Shown piece after piece: positions 31,770 to 43,169 of a stretch of 64,000 nt of DNA. Positions within the stretch are counted from its first letter, which is position 1; every line of letters starts with the position of its first letter. The notes beneath the pieces are model-generated. The model searched no databases, was not told the origin of the DNA, and saw only the letters and a program-made list of their open reading frames with translations. The translations under genes were made by a program, and so were the position numbers. Origin of the DNA: Cannabis sativa (Eukaryota > Streptophyta > Magnoliopsida > Rosales > Cannabaceae); NCBI RefSeq assembly GCF_029168945.1, contig NC_083602.1:46809442-46873441 (forward strand), written 5' to 3'.

Positions 31770-33664
31770 TGTTGGAAATTATTTTACCAAGATCTTAGAT
31801 CTACTCACAAGTATGTTGTTTAACACCCTAAATAAGAACTTTCTAAAATGATAAATTAAACACATATAAAGTTAAGAAAACCTTACATTGATCCAGCGGA
31901 ATTAATGTCTCCTTCCACTCAGATCTCTAACCCTTATATCCTTTCTGTAGCAGAGTATAATCAAGATCTGAGCCCGAATGTCCTTCTTCTTTAAGTTTGA
32001 TCCTTCACAGTCTTCCAATCTATGATTGAGTTACTGCTTGCTGTGTGTGGGCACTCACTCTCTCACTAGGGTCACGAAATTTATGAAGAGAAAAAGAGAA
32101 GAGGGATTTCGTGCAAGGTATAGAAAATAGGGAAGGCTCCGTCTTTCTGAAGAGAGAAATTTCTGTCAGATAACTAATATTGTATATTTTGACTGAGCCA
32201 TCACTTTCTATTTATAGGCTACTACTAGGTTTAGGTTAGGAATTATTTGGCATTAAAATAATAAAAATATCAATTTGAAATTCCACAAATGGTGGCCGGC
32301 CATGGTGTAGTTTATGGGCCCCACTTTATTTTGCAGTTTTATCAAATTTTATTTCTATTTTCTCAAAAACGCCAATTTTCCAATTCTAACCATTTAAATG
32401 CCAAAACTAATTATTTAATAACTAAAATAGATTATTAAATAATATTGTCATTTAATTTAATTATTAACTAGACATATAAAGTCCATTAATAAACAAATAA
32501 ACCTAGAATCTTTTTTCTTTACAATTTCACCCCTACTTAGTGAAAATTCATAAAATTAGACATAGTCTAACTTTAGAATTATAATTGATCAATCACGAAT
32601 CAATTAATGAGTCTTACAAGCAGAATGTTCTCAACTAGAATGGGGACCATGGATCTATATGCTGAGCTTCCAATAAGTGAACCAAATTTACCAAGTAAAT
32701 TCCTACTTATTATTTCTTCGTTGAATCCACTCTTAGAACTTTGAATTGCACTCTAAGACTTATATAGAGCATATTATATGTTCCACGAGATCAATTTGCT
32801 ATCTCATTTAACCATTGTTATAATCTTATTATGATTTAAAGATCCTCTATATAGATGGTCTACATCAAGATGGGATTTCTTTACCGTTCTCACCCCTCAA
32901 TGTATTTTGTCCCTTAAAACACTTAGCTACCTGTAAATGGTGTTTAGTGATCTAATAATTAGTCAGCTAAACAAGAGCTCATCCATTTACTTCTATTTGC
33001 TAAGCTCGAAGGGAATAATCACTTGACTTCTATACACCAGTAGAAGCTATAGATTCCATATTTATGTTCAGCACTTCCACTCAATCATACTATCATGTTC
33101 CCAAAATATACGTATCACCCTGACCTAAAAGTAGGCTTAACTAATAAATCAAAGAACATGAATAGTACTCCTGAGTTGAGCCTAAGCATATGAGGATTTA
33201 GATTCTTTTAATCTTAAGATCAACTACTGATATTGACTTGGAAAGATATATATAACGGTAAGTTTGTAATATCTTAACTTAGTTGCAATATCGGTCCAGT
33301 CCAATGTATACTCCATACATTCGAAACTAGTATACTCTACTAATGTCCTAGAAAGAACATAACACTTACTCCAAGTGTAAGTACACATCATCGCTGATTA
33401 TCACATTAGTGTAAATCCAAAACACTGATGAAACAGGGACCAAGTCTTTTGATTCATATGATCACAATCACATTCCACTGTGTTGACGATACTATAATTG
33501 TGAATAAACATATGATCTGGATTTAACTGATTCTGTGTGTAAATGTAATAGACATATTAAACCATTAGCATGTAGAATTCATGCAAACATCAATCACTTC
33601 AAATTTCTTATATTGATAACTAATCAGATTGTAAAGATTTTTATTTAGGGCATAAAACCCAACA
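31770..33664 (-). repeat. Copia-A 5' LTR (1895 bp)
   Basis: From TGTTGGAAATTATTTTACCAAG to GGCATAAAACCCAACA on the plus strand. A TATA box for minus-strand transcription is at 32208-32216 (minus TATAAATAG). Roughly 3 percent different from the 3' LTR by eye. Confidence 0.93.
32208..32216 (-). promoter_or_regulatory. TATA box in copia-A 5' LTR
   Basis: Minus strand TATAAATAG. The same word is at 57749-57757 and, in the copia-B-type LTR, 62045-62053. Confidence 0.6.
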
Positions 33665-33669
33665 TAGAT
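33665..33669. repeat. Target-site duplication TAGAT, right copy (copia-A insertion)
   Basis: Matches 10081-10085. The copia-B 3' LTR resumes from here. Confidence 0.92.
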
Positions 33670-35110
33670 ATATTAAAATTTACCGTAATATCTATCCAAT
33701 TCAATATCACCTGTTGATCCTAGATCAAATGATCTGGTTAGGTTCGATATCAAGACTACTATACATGTTCTTTGATTTGTTAGTTAAGCCGACTTTTGGA
33801 TTAGGGTGATATGTACATTTTGGGAACATGATAATATAATTGAGTGGGAGCGCTACCATAAATATGGAGTCTATAACTTCTATAGGAATTTAGAAGTGAA
33901 ACGATGATATCCTTCGAGCTTGGCTAAACAGAGATAAATGGTGGAGATCTCATTTCACTTCGCTGAAATATCATTTATACGGAGCTAAGTGTTTTAAGGA
34001 TAAAATACATTGAAGGTGTAACGGTAATTTAGTGCATATTCAATGTAGATCATCTAGTAGAGGGTCATTGATCAAATTAGGATTACAACAATGGATAACT
34101 AATGACGTATCTATATCATGGAACATATAGAGCGTTCTATATGATTGAGAGTGTAATTCCAAGTTCTAAGTGTGGATTCAATAAGGAATTAATAAGTTAG
34201 GGAATTTACTTGGTAAATTAAGTTCGACTTATTGGAAGCTCGGTTATATAGACCCATTGTCCCCATACTAGTTGAGACCATACTGCTTGTAAGACTCAGT
34301 TAATTGATTTTGATTAATCAATTATAATTCTAAGGTTAGACTATGTCTACTTTATGAATTTTCACTAAGCAAGGGCGAAATTGTAAAGAAAAGAGATTCT
34401 AGGTTTATTTATTAATTAAGAGACTTTATACGTCTAAATTAATAAATATATTAAATGACAATATTATTTAATAATTAATTTTTAGTTATTAAATAATTAG
34501 AATTGGCATTTAAAAGGTTAAATTGGAAAATTGGCATTTTTGAGAAAATGGGAATGAGAAATAACAAAATGGGAAAGTTGCAAAGTGAGGCCCAATTTCC
34601 TTAAATGGCCGCCCACTATGCAAAAGGTTTACCATTTTATTTTTCCATTATGTTAATGCCATACAATTCTAACCTAAACCTAGAAGGTATTCTATAAATA
34701 GAAAGTGTTGGCTTCTGGAAACTCATGACTTTGCACATTATTTCTTTCAGAAAAAGCCATGCGCCACCCTCTCTCTCTTTCCTTCTCTTCAAAATTTCAA
34801 AAATTCCTTGAGTGATAGAGTAGTGCCCACACACATCAAGTGGTACCTCAATCATAGTGTGTAAGACTGTGGAGAATCAGCATCAAAGAAGGAGAGAAAG
34901 AGATCCAGGTTCAGATTTTGGTGATGCTCTGCTACAGAAAGGAATCAAGGGCTAGAGATCTGAACGGAAGGAGTCATTATATTCCGCTGCACCCAATGTA
35001 AGGTTTTCTTAAACTCTTATGTGTTTATTTCATTGTTTTAGAATTCATATTAGGGTGTTAATAAAACATACTTGGTAGTAAATCTAGATCCTGGTAAAAT
35101 ATTTCCAACA
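33670..35110 (+). repeat. Copia-B 3' LTR, remaining 1441 bp
   Basis: Continues the LTR cut at 10085; together 1841 bp, close to the 1837 bp of the inverted copy at 61643-63479. Ends GGTAAAATATTTCCAACA, then array sequence ACTGGGACCC. A TATAAATAG word lies near 34694. Confidence 0.9.
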
Positions 35111-38100
35111 ACTGGGACCCGAGATTGGCATCCACATCTGGACCCAGGGCTTGGACAAAACCCATAGTTCGTGTCTAGATTTGGGACACAGCCCTGGACC
35201 TGAAGCCTGACAAGGGCCCGAACCCACACCCGGACCTCAACCCAGTCCCAAACCCAAAAGTGGATCCGAACCAGTACCCTGGACCCAAAATTGGAACCAA
35301 AATCGGAAGTTGACCGGGACTGGAACTAGGACTTGGACTTGGAATCATAACTGATATTGGACCTAGATCCAGAACCGTAATCGGACCAGGACCCCAACTC
35401 CAAATCAGACCTAGACCCGAATTGGGAGCCGGACCCAAATCCCAACCCAAACATGGACTCCGGACCCGAACCCGAACCTGAACTTAGACAAAAACATGGA
35501 ACCAGACTAGGGACACGATACCCGGGTCGGGACCTAGAACCGCACCCCATTTTCGATCCCGAACCCAAACTCAGAAATGGGAACTGGGACTTAAACCAGA
35601 ACAAGACCAAGACCAGTGACAATGATCCAGATCTTGACTCGGGATTCGGGTAAGGGGGGCTGGAACAGACCAGTAGTCGGTGTCTAGATCTGGGACTTAG
35701 ACTAGGACCAGAACCCAGACGAAGAATAAAACCCGAACCCAGACCTAAACCTGAGACCCAAAATTAGAACCTGAACAAGAATCGCTGAACCAGGAGCCTA
35801 GAACAAGACTAGGACCGTGACCAGGACCAGGACCCAGACCTAGAGCCAAACAAAGACCTAGCCTAAGACCCAAACTGAGATTGGAACTCGGGCCCGGACA
35901 TGGTCGTGTACCCAGACTGGAACTGAGACCCGGACCTGGACCTAAATCTGGGACCCAATCCCAAACACAGACTTGGACCTATATAGGGATCCGGATACGA
36001 ACCTGGACTCGGACCAAGAACCAGACTGGGATCGAAATTGTGGACCTAGATTTGGATTGAGATCCTGACCTAGACCCAAACTTGGACCCGCACTCGGGAT
36101 CCAAACTTGGAACTGGACCCGAACCTACACCCAGATCAGGGTCCAAACCTGGACACAAACCCAGATACACACTCGAACCGGAACTCAAACCCACACCTAG
36201 AATCAGACCCAAAGCTAGACCCGGACCCGGACCCAAACTCGAACCCAGACCAGGATTAGAACTAAGGACTTAGACCCAGAACTCAATCCAAACTCAGATC
36301 GGAATTGCAACCCTGGACTCGGACCCAACCTAGACAAAGACCCAGGACGCGAACCCACACCCGGAGCCTGATGTGGACCTAGACTGAAATCCAGACCCAA
36401 ACTCAGACCAGGACTCGAACACCAACCAGACTCAAACCCAGACTCGAACTCAGAATTGCAAATGGAACTAGAACCGAACTAGGACTAGGACAAGGACCAG
36501 GACCTAAACCCAAACCCGAACCCAGATCAAAACCCAGACAGAGACATAAACCCGAACCGAGACTAGGACTCGAACCCGAACCTAGATCGGGACCCAAACC
36601 CACACAATAACCGAGACCTGGACCCAGAATTAGGATAGGGACCTGGGAAACAGAACTACGACCGGGACCTAGTACCCTACCAAGAACCAAAGTTGAACCT
36701 AGGACACAGCTCGTGACCCGGCACTAGAAATGGAACTGGACTGGGACCCGAGATTGGGATCCAGATCTGGACCAAGGGCTTGGATAAAACCCGTAGTCAG
36801 TGTTTGGATTTGGGACCTAGCCTTGGACCCGAACCTTGACAAGGACCCGAACCTGAACCCAGTCCCAAACCCAAAAGTGGACCCGGACGCATACCCTGTG
36901 ACCCAAAAATGGAACTAGACTAAGGACACAAAACCAGGGTCGGGACCAAGAACCGCACCCTAGTCTCGATCACGAACCCAAACTCAGAAATGGGACTTGG
37001 GACCTGAACTACAACCAGACGGAGACCCGTGATAGTGATCCAAATCTTTACTCAGGATTCGGGTAACGAGACCTGGAATAGACTAGTAGTCGGTGTCTAG
37101 ATCTGGGACTTAGACTAAGACCAGAAACCAGACGAAGAACCAAACCCGAACCCAAACCTAGACCTGGGACCCAAAATTAGTACCTGAACAAGAATCGCCG
37201 AACTAGGACCCTAGACCTACACCTAGAACCGAACAAAGACCTAGCCTCAGACCCAAACTGAGACTGGAAATCGGGCCCAGACACGATCGTGTACTTAGAC
37301 CGAAATTGAGACTAGGACCAGGAACTAAATCTGGGACACGATCCCAAACACAAATTTGGACCTTGATAGGGATCCGGATACGAACCTGGACTCGGACCAA
37401 GACCCATACTGGAATCGAAATGCTGGACCTATATCAGGACCGAGATCCTGACCCAAACCCAAATTTGGACCCGTACTAGGGACCCAAACTTGGACCTAGA
37501 CCCGAACCTAGACCCAAATCGTGGTCCAAACCTGGACACAAACCCGGACACAAACTCGGACCCAAACTCAAACCCACACCTAGAATCACACCCAAAGCTA
37601 GACCCGGACCCGAACCCAAACTCGAACCTAGACCAGGATCACAACCAAGGACTAAGACCCATAACTGAATCCAGACTCAAATCAGGATTGGAACTTGGGA
37701 CTCGGACCAAACCTAGACCAAGACCAAGGACGCGAACCCACACCCGGAGCCTGATGTGGACCTAGACTGAAATCCGGACCCGAACCCAAACTCAGACCAG
37801 GATTCGAACTCTGACCCGAACTCAAACCCAAACTTGAATTAAGAATCGCAAATGAAACTAGAACCGAACTAGGACTAGGACTAGGACCAGGACCTAAACC
37901 CAAACCCGAACCCAGAGCAAAACCCAGACAGAGATCCAAATCTTTACTCAGGATTCGGGTAACGAGACCTGGAATAGACTAGTAGTCGGTGTCTAGATCT
38001 GGGACTTAGACTAAGACCAGAAACCAGAGGAAGAACCAAACCCGAACCCAAACCTAGACCTGGGACCCAAAATTAGTACCTGAACAAGAATCGCCGAACT

Positions 38101-41100
38101 AGGACCCTAGACCTACACCTAGAACCGAACAAAGACCTAGCCTCAGACCCAAACTGAGACTGGAAATCGGGCCCAGACACGATCGTGTACTTAGACCGAA
38201 ATTGAGACTAGGACCAGGAACTAAATCTGGGACACGATCCCAAACACAAACTTGGACCATGATAGGGATCCGGATACGAACCTGGACTCGGACCAAGACC
38301 CATACTGGAATCGAAATGCTGGACCTATATCAGGACCGAGATCCTGACCCAAACCCAAATTTGGACCCGTACTAGGGACCCAAACTTGGACCTAGACCCG
38401 AACCTAGACCCAAATCGTGGTCCAAACCTGGACACAAACCCGGACACAAACTCGGACCCAAACTCAAACCCACACCTAGAATCACACCCAAAGCTAGACC
38501 CGGACCCGAACCCAAACTCGAACCTAGACCAGGATCACAACCAAGGACTAAGACCCATAACTGAATCCAGACTCAAATCAGGATTGGAACTTGGGACTCG
38601 GACCAAACCTAGACCAAGACCAAGGACGCGAACCCACACCCGGAGCCTGATGTGGACCTAGACTGAAATCCGGACCCGAACCCAAACTCAGACCAGGATT
38701 CGAACTCTGACCCGAACTCAAACCCAAACTTGAATTGAGAATCGCAAATGAAACTAGAACCGAACTAGGACTAGGACTAGGACCAGGACCTAAACCCAAA
38801 CCCGAACCCAGATCAAAACCCAGACAGAGATCCAAATCTTTACTCAGGATTCGGGTAACGAGACCTGGAATAGACTAGTAGTCGGTGTCTAGATCTGGGA
38901 CTTAGACTAAGACCAAAAACCAGACGAAGAACCAAACCCGAACCCAAACCTAGACCTGGGACCCAAAATTAGTACCTGAACAAGAATCGCCGAACTAGGA
39001 CCCTAGACCTACACCTAGAACCGAACAAAGACCTAGCCTCAGACCCAAACTGAGACTGGAAATCGGGCCCAGACACGATCCTGTACTTAGACCGAAATTG
39101 AGACTAGGACCAGGAACTAAATCTGGGACACGATCCCAAACACAAACTTGGACCTTGATAGGGATACGGATACGAACCTGGACTCGGACCAAGACCCATA
39201 CTGGAATCGAAATGCTGGACCTATATCAGGACCGAGATCCTGACCCAAACCCAAATTTGGACCCGTACTAGGGACCCAAACTTGGACCTAGACCTGAACC
39301 TAGACCCAAATCGTGGTCCAAACCTGGACACAAACCCGGACACAAACTCGGACCCAAACTCAAACCCACACCTAGAATCACACCCAAAGCTAGACCCGGA
39401 CCCGAACCCAAACTCGAACCTAGACCAGGATCACAACCAAGGACTAAGACCCATAACTGAATCCAGACTCAAATCAGGATTGGAACTTGGGACTCGGACC
39501 AAACCTAGACCAAGACCAAGGACGCGAACCCACACCCGGAGCCTGATGTGGACCTAGACTGAAATCCGGACCCGAACCCAAACTCAGACCAGGATTCGAA
39601 CTCTGACCCGAACTCAAACCCAAACTTGAATTGAGAATCGCAAATGAAACTAGAACAAAACTAGGACTAGGACTAGGACCAGGACCTAAACCCAAACCCG
39701 AACCCAGATCAAAACCCAGACAGAGACCTAAACCCAAACCGAGACTAGCACTCGAACACGAACCTAGACTAGGACCCAACCCCAAACAATAACCGAGACA
39801 TGGACCGAAAATCAGGATAGGGACCTAGGAAACAGAACTAGGACCGGGACCTAGTACCCGACGCAGACCCGAACTTAAACCTAGGGCCAAGCTCGTGACC
39901 CGGCACCAGAAAATGGAACGAGACTGGGACCCGAGATTAGGATCCGGATCTGGACCCAGGGCTTGGACTAAACCTGTAGTCGGTATTTGAATTTAGGACC
40001 CAGCCCTGGACCTGAACCTTGACATGGACCCGAACCCACACCCGGACCTGAACCCAGTCCCAAACCCAAAAGTGGACCTGATCCCGTGCCTTGCGACCCA
40101 AAATTGGAACCAAAACAGGAAGTTGACCGGGACTGGAACTAGGTTTTGGACTTGCAATCAAAACTGAAATCGGACCTAGATCTAGAACCGTAAGCGGACC
40201 AGGACCCGGACTCCAAATCAGACCTAGACCCGAATTGCCCGGATCCCACCCCAAACCTTGACTCGGGACCCGAACTCGAACCCGAACCTGAACTCAGACC
40301 CAAACATGGAACCAGACTAGGGACAAAGAACCAGGGTCGGGACCTAGAAGAACACCCTAGTCTCAATCCTGAACCCAAACTCTGAAATGGTACCTGGGAC
40401 CTGAACTAGAACCAGACGGAGACCCGAGACAATGATCAAGATCTTGACTCGGGATTCGGGTAACGGGGCCTGAAACAGACCAGTAGTCGGTGTCTAGATC
40501 TGGGACTCGGACTAGGAACAAGAATCGTCGAACCAAGACCCTAGAAAAACACAAGGACCGTGACCAGGACCCGGACCCAAACCTAGAACCGAACACAAAC
40601 CTAGCCTTAGACCCAAACTGAGACTGGAACTCGGGCCCGGACACGGTCGTGTACCCAAACCGGAACTGAGACCCGGACCTGGACCTAAATTTGGGACTCG
40701 ATCCCAAACACAGACTTGGACCTAGATAGGGATCCAGATACGAACCTGGACTCGGACCAAGAACCTGATTGGGATCGAAATGGTGGACCTAGATCTAAAC
40801 TGAATCCATACTCAGATCGAGATTGGAACCCTGGACTCGGACCCAACCTAGACAAAGACCCACGACGCGAACCTACACCCGGAGCCTAATGTGGACCTAG
40901 ACTGAAATCCGGACCTGAACCCAAACTCAGACAAGGACTCGAACTCCAACCAGAACTCTAACCCAAACTCGAACTCAGAATCTTAAATGGAACTAGAGCT
41001 GAACTAGGACTAGGACCAGGACCAGGACCTAAACCCAAACCCGAACCCAGATCAAAACCAAGACAGAGACATAAACTCGAACCGAGACTAGGATTCACCA

Positions 41101-42550
41101 AGATCTGGACCCAAACCCACACAGTAACTGGGACCTAGACCCAAAGTCAGGATAGGGACCTAGGAAATAAAACTAGGACCGGGAACTAGTACCCCACAAG
41201 AAATGGAACCAGACTAGGACCCGAGATTGGGATCTGGATCTTGACCCAGGGCTTGGACAAAACCCGTAGTCGGTTTTTGGATTTGGGACCCATCCTTGCA
41301 CCCGAACCCTGACAAGGACCCGGACCTGAACCCAGTCCCAAACCCAAAAGTGGACCCAAACACGTACCCTGTGACCCAAAATTAGAATCAAAACTTGAAG
41401 TTGAACGGGACTGGAAGTAGGACTTGGACTTGGAATCATGAATGAAATTGGACCTAGATCTAGAATCGTAACTAGACGACGACCCGGACTCAAAATCAGA
41501 CGTAGACCCGAATTTGGAGAAGGACTCGGATCCAAACCCAAACTTGGACTCGGGACCCGAACCCGAACCCGAACTCAGACCCAAACATGGAAATAGACTA
41601 GGGACACAAAACAAGGGTCGGGACCTAGAACCACACTCCAGTCTCGATCCCGAACACAAACTCAGAAATGGGACCTGGCACGTGAACCAGAACAAGACCA
41701 AGACCCGTGACAATGATCCAGATCTTGACTCGGGATTTGGGTAATGGGGCCTGGAACAGACCAGTAGCCGGTGTCTAGATCTGGGACTCAGATTAGGACC
41801 AGAACCCAGACGAAGAACCAAACCCGAACCCAGACCTAGACCTAGGACCCAAATTTAGAACCTGAACAAGAATCGTCGAACCAGGACCCTAGAACAAGAC
41901 TAGGACCGTGACCAGGACCCGGACCAAGACCTAGAACCGAACACAGACCTAGCCTCAAACCCAAATTGAGACTGGAACTTGGGCCCAAACACGGTCATGT
42001 ACCCAGACCGGAACTGAGACCCGGACCTGGACCTAAATCTGAGACCCGATCCCTAACACAGACTTGGACCTAGATAGGGATCCAAATACGAACTTGGACT
42101 CGGACCAAGACATAGACTGGGATCGAAATGCTGGACCTAGATCTGGACCGAGATCCTGACCCAGACCCAAAACCTAGACCCAGATTGGGGTCCAGACCTG
42201 GACACAAACCGGGACACAGATTCGGTCCCGAACTCAAACACCCACACCTAGAATCAGACCCAAACCTAGACCCAAACCCGGACCCAAACTCGAACACAGA
42301 CCAGGATCAGAACCAAGGACTTAGACCCAGAACTGAATCCAGACTCAGATCGGGATTGGAACTTGGGACTCGGACCCAACCTAGACCAAGACCCAGGACG
42401 CGAACCCACACTCGGAGCATGATCTGGACATAGACTAAAATTTGGACACGAACCTAAACTCAGACCAGGACTCGAACTCCGACCCGAACTCAAATCCAAA
42501 CTCGAACTCAGAATCGCAAATGGAACTAGAACCGAACTAGGGCTAGGACC
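35111..42550 (+). repeat. Tandem array of three-purine/three-pyrimidine hexamers, segment 1
   Basis: Built from degenerate hexamers such as GGACCC, GAACCC, AGACCT, GAACTT: three purines then three pyrimidines, repeated in phase for long stretches. Non-hexamer landmark blocks (GTAGTCGGTGT, GGGATCGAAATG) recur about every 1.6 kb, giving a higher-order unit. All six frames stay open for long stretches because the period is a multiple of three; the resulting Asp-Pro-Asn or Gly-Ser-Arg peptides are not genes. Contains the 896-bp triplication. Confidence 0.93.
37038..39725 (+). repeat. Three tandem copies of an 896-bp unit inside the array
   Basis: Copies 37038-37933, 37934-38829 and 38830-39725. 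Each starts ATCCAAATCTTTACTCAGG and ends AAACCCAGACAGAG. I see only about a dozen variable positions across the three, far fewer than between ordinary 1.6-kb units. The flank after the third copy (AGACCTAAACCC) is the normal array continuation of the unit end. Confidence 0.95.
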
Positions 42551-43169
42551 TGATGAGAACACTAAGGCTAAAGATACAAGTAAAGTTCCAGTTGGCCCGG
42601 TGACAAGGGCGTAAGCCAAGAGATTCAAAGAAGAACTCAACAACTTAGTCAACAGAATTTTAAAACAAGAGGAGACCGCAGTCAACACTGAAGGAGAGCA
42701 AAATTTGTGTTTCTCATCAAAGTGGACTCAATTTAGACACAAGTTGAGCTTATCACATTTTTCAAGGCAATTGACAGCTTTCCTTTTTTAATTTTTTTTT
42801 CTTTATTTTGTCATTGTTTTATTTGGAAAGTTGTCTTTCTTTTAGTTTCCTCTTTTCTTGGTTGTAAGTTGGCTATGTAAAGCCTTGTAAACACTTTGAA
42901 AAATCAGAATATTTTGGAATAAAATTTTGAGAGGTTTTCTTCTTGAGTTCTTGAGAGAACTATTCGAATTTATCAAGGAGTATTCCTTGTGGCGTTCAAC
43001 CTGACTTATCAAACAGATTTCCACCACCGTTTGTGGCGTCTTCCTTCATACAAGGTTTCATGCTTAACTAAGCATTGGGTCGCGGTTCAACATCCAAATT
43101 TTGAGAATTCTTCGAGTCTGCCATATTTGGTGTTTGGTTTCATCACAATTGTTGGTGTGGTTCGTATCA
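42551..43169 (+). mobile_element. Solo LTR of a chromovirus-like Ty3/gypsy element
   Basis: 619 bp, starts TGATGAGAAC and ends GTTCGTATCA: TG/CA ends with an 8-of-10 terminal inverted repeat. Flanked by GGACC on both sides (42546-42550, 43170-43174). The first part reads, on the plus strand, as a polyprotein C-terminus (VPVGPVTRA, one stop, then AKRFKEELNNLVNRILKQEE). GPxTRxxAKR tails are common at the end of plant Ty3/gypsy polyproteins. So the pol frame would run into this LTR. Subclass not certain; CRM-type elements are one group whose frame enters the LTR. Confidence 0.7.

Larger units (their letters stand above)
10086..33664 (-). mobile_element. Copia-A: Ty1/copia element with nested insertions
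   Basis: A minus-strand copia element bounded by 1.89-kb LTRs (31770-33664 is the 5' LTR, 10086-11979 the 3' LTR) and TAGAT target duplications. The minus-strand order is 5' LTR, initiator-Met primer site, long leader, gag remnant, pol relics, polypurine tract, 3' LTR. It is split by a complete Tat element (16489-28808) and a solo LTR (14121-16017). Removing both and their duplications leaves about 9.35 kb. By eye the LTRs differ by roughly 3 percent. Its coding part is mostly lost; only a 131-codon gag C-terminal frame is open. Confidence 0.93.
5017..35110 (+). mobile_element. Copia-B: decayed Ty1/copia element, 5' end outside window, interrupted by copia-A
   Basis: A plus-strand copia element. 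In order: an AT-rich leader, short module repeats, remnants of pol, polypurine tract AAGTGGGAGTT, and a 3' LTR from 9686 split by the insertion of copia-A and resumed at 33665-35110. The leader from about 5030 onward matches the inverted leader of copia-A (30420 downward) almost phrase by phrase. Its 3' LTR ends ATTTCCAACA at 35110, directly against array sequence (ACTGGGACC). The 5' LTR, primer site and about 1.3 kb of leader should lie left of the window, judged by the copia-A leader. Confidence 0.85.
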
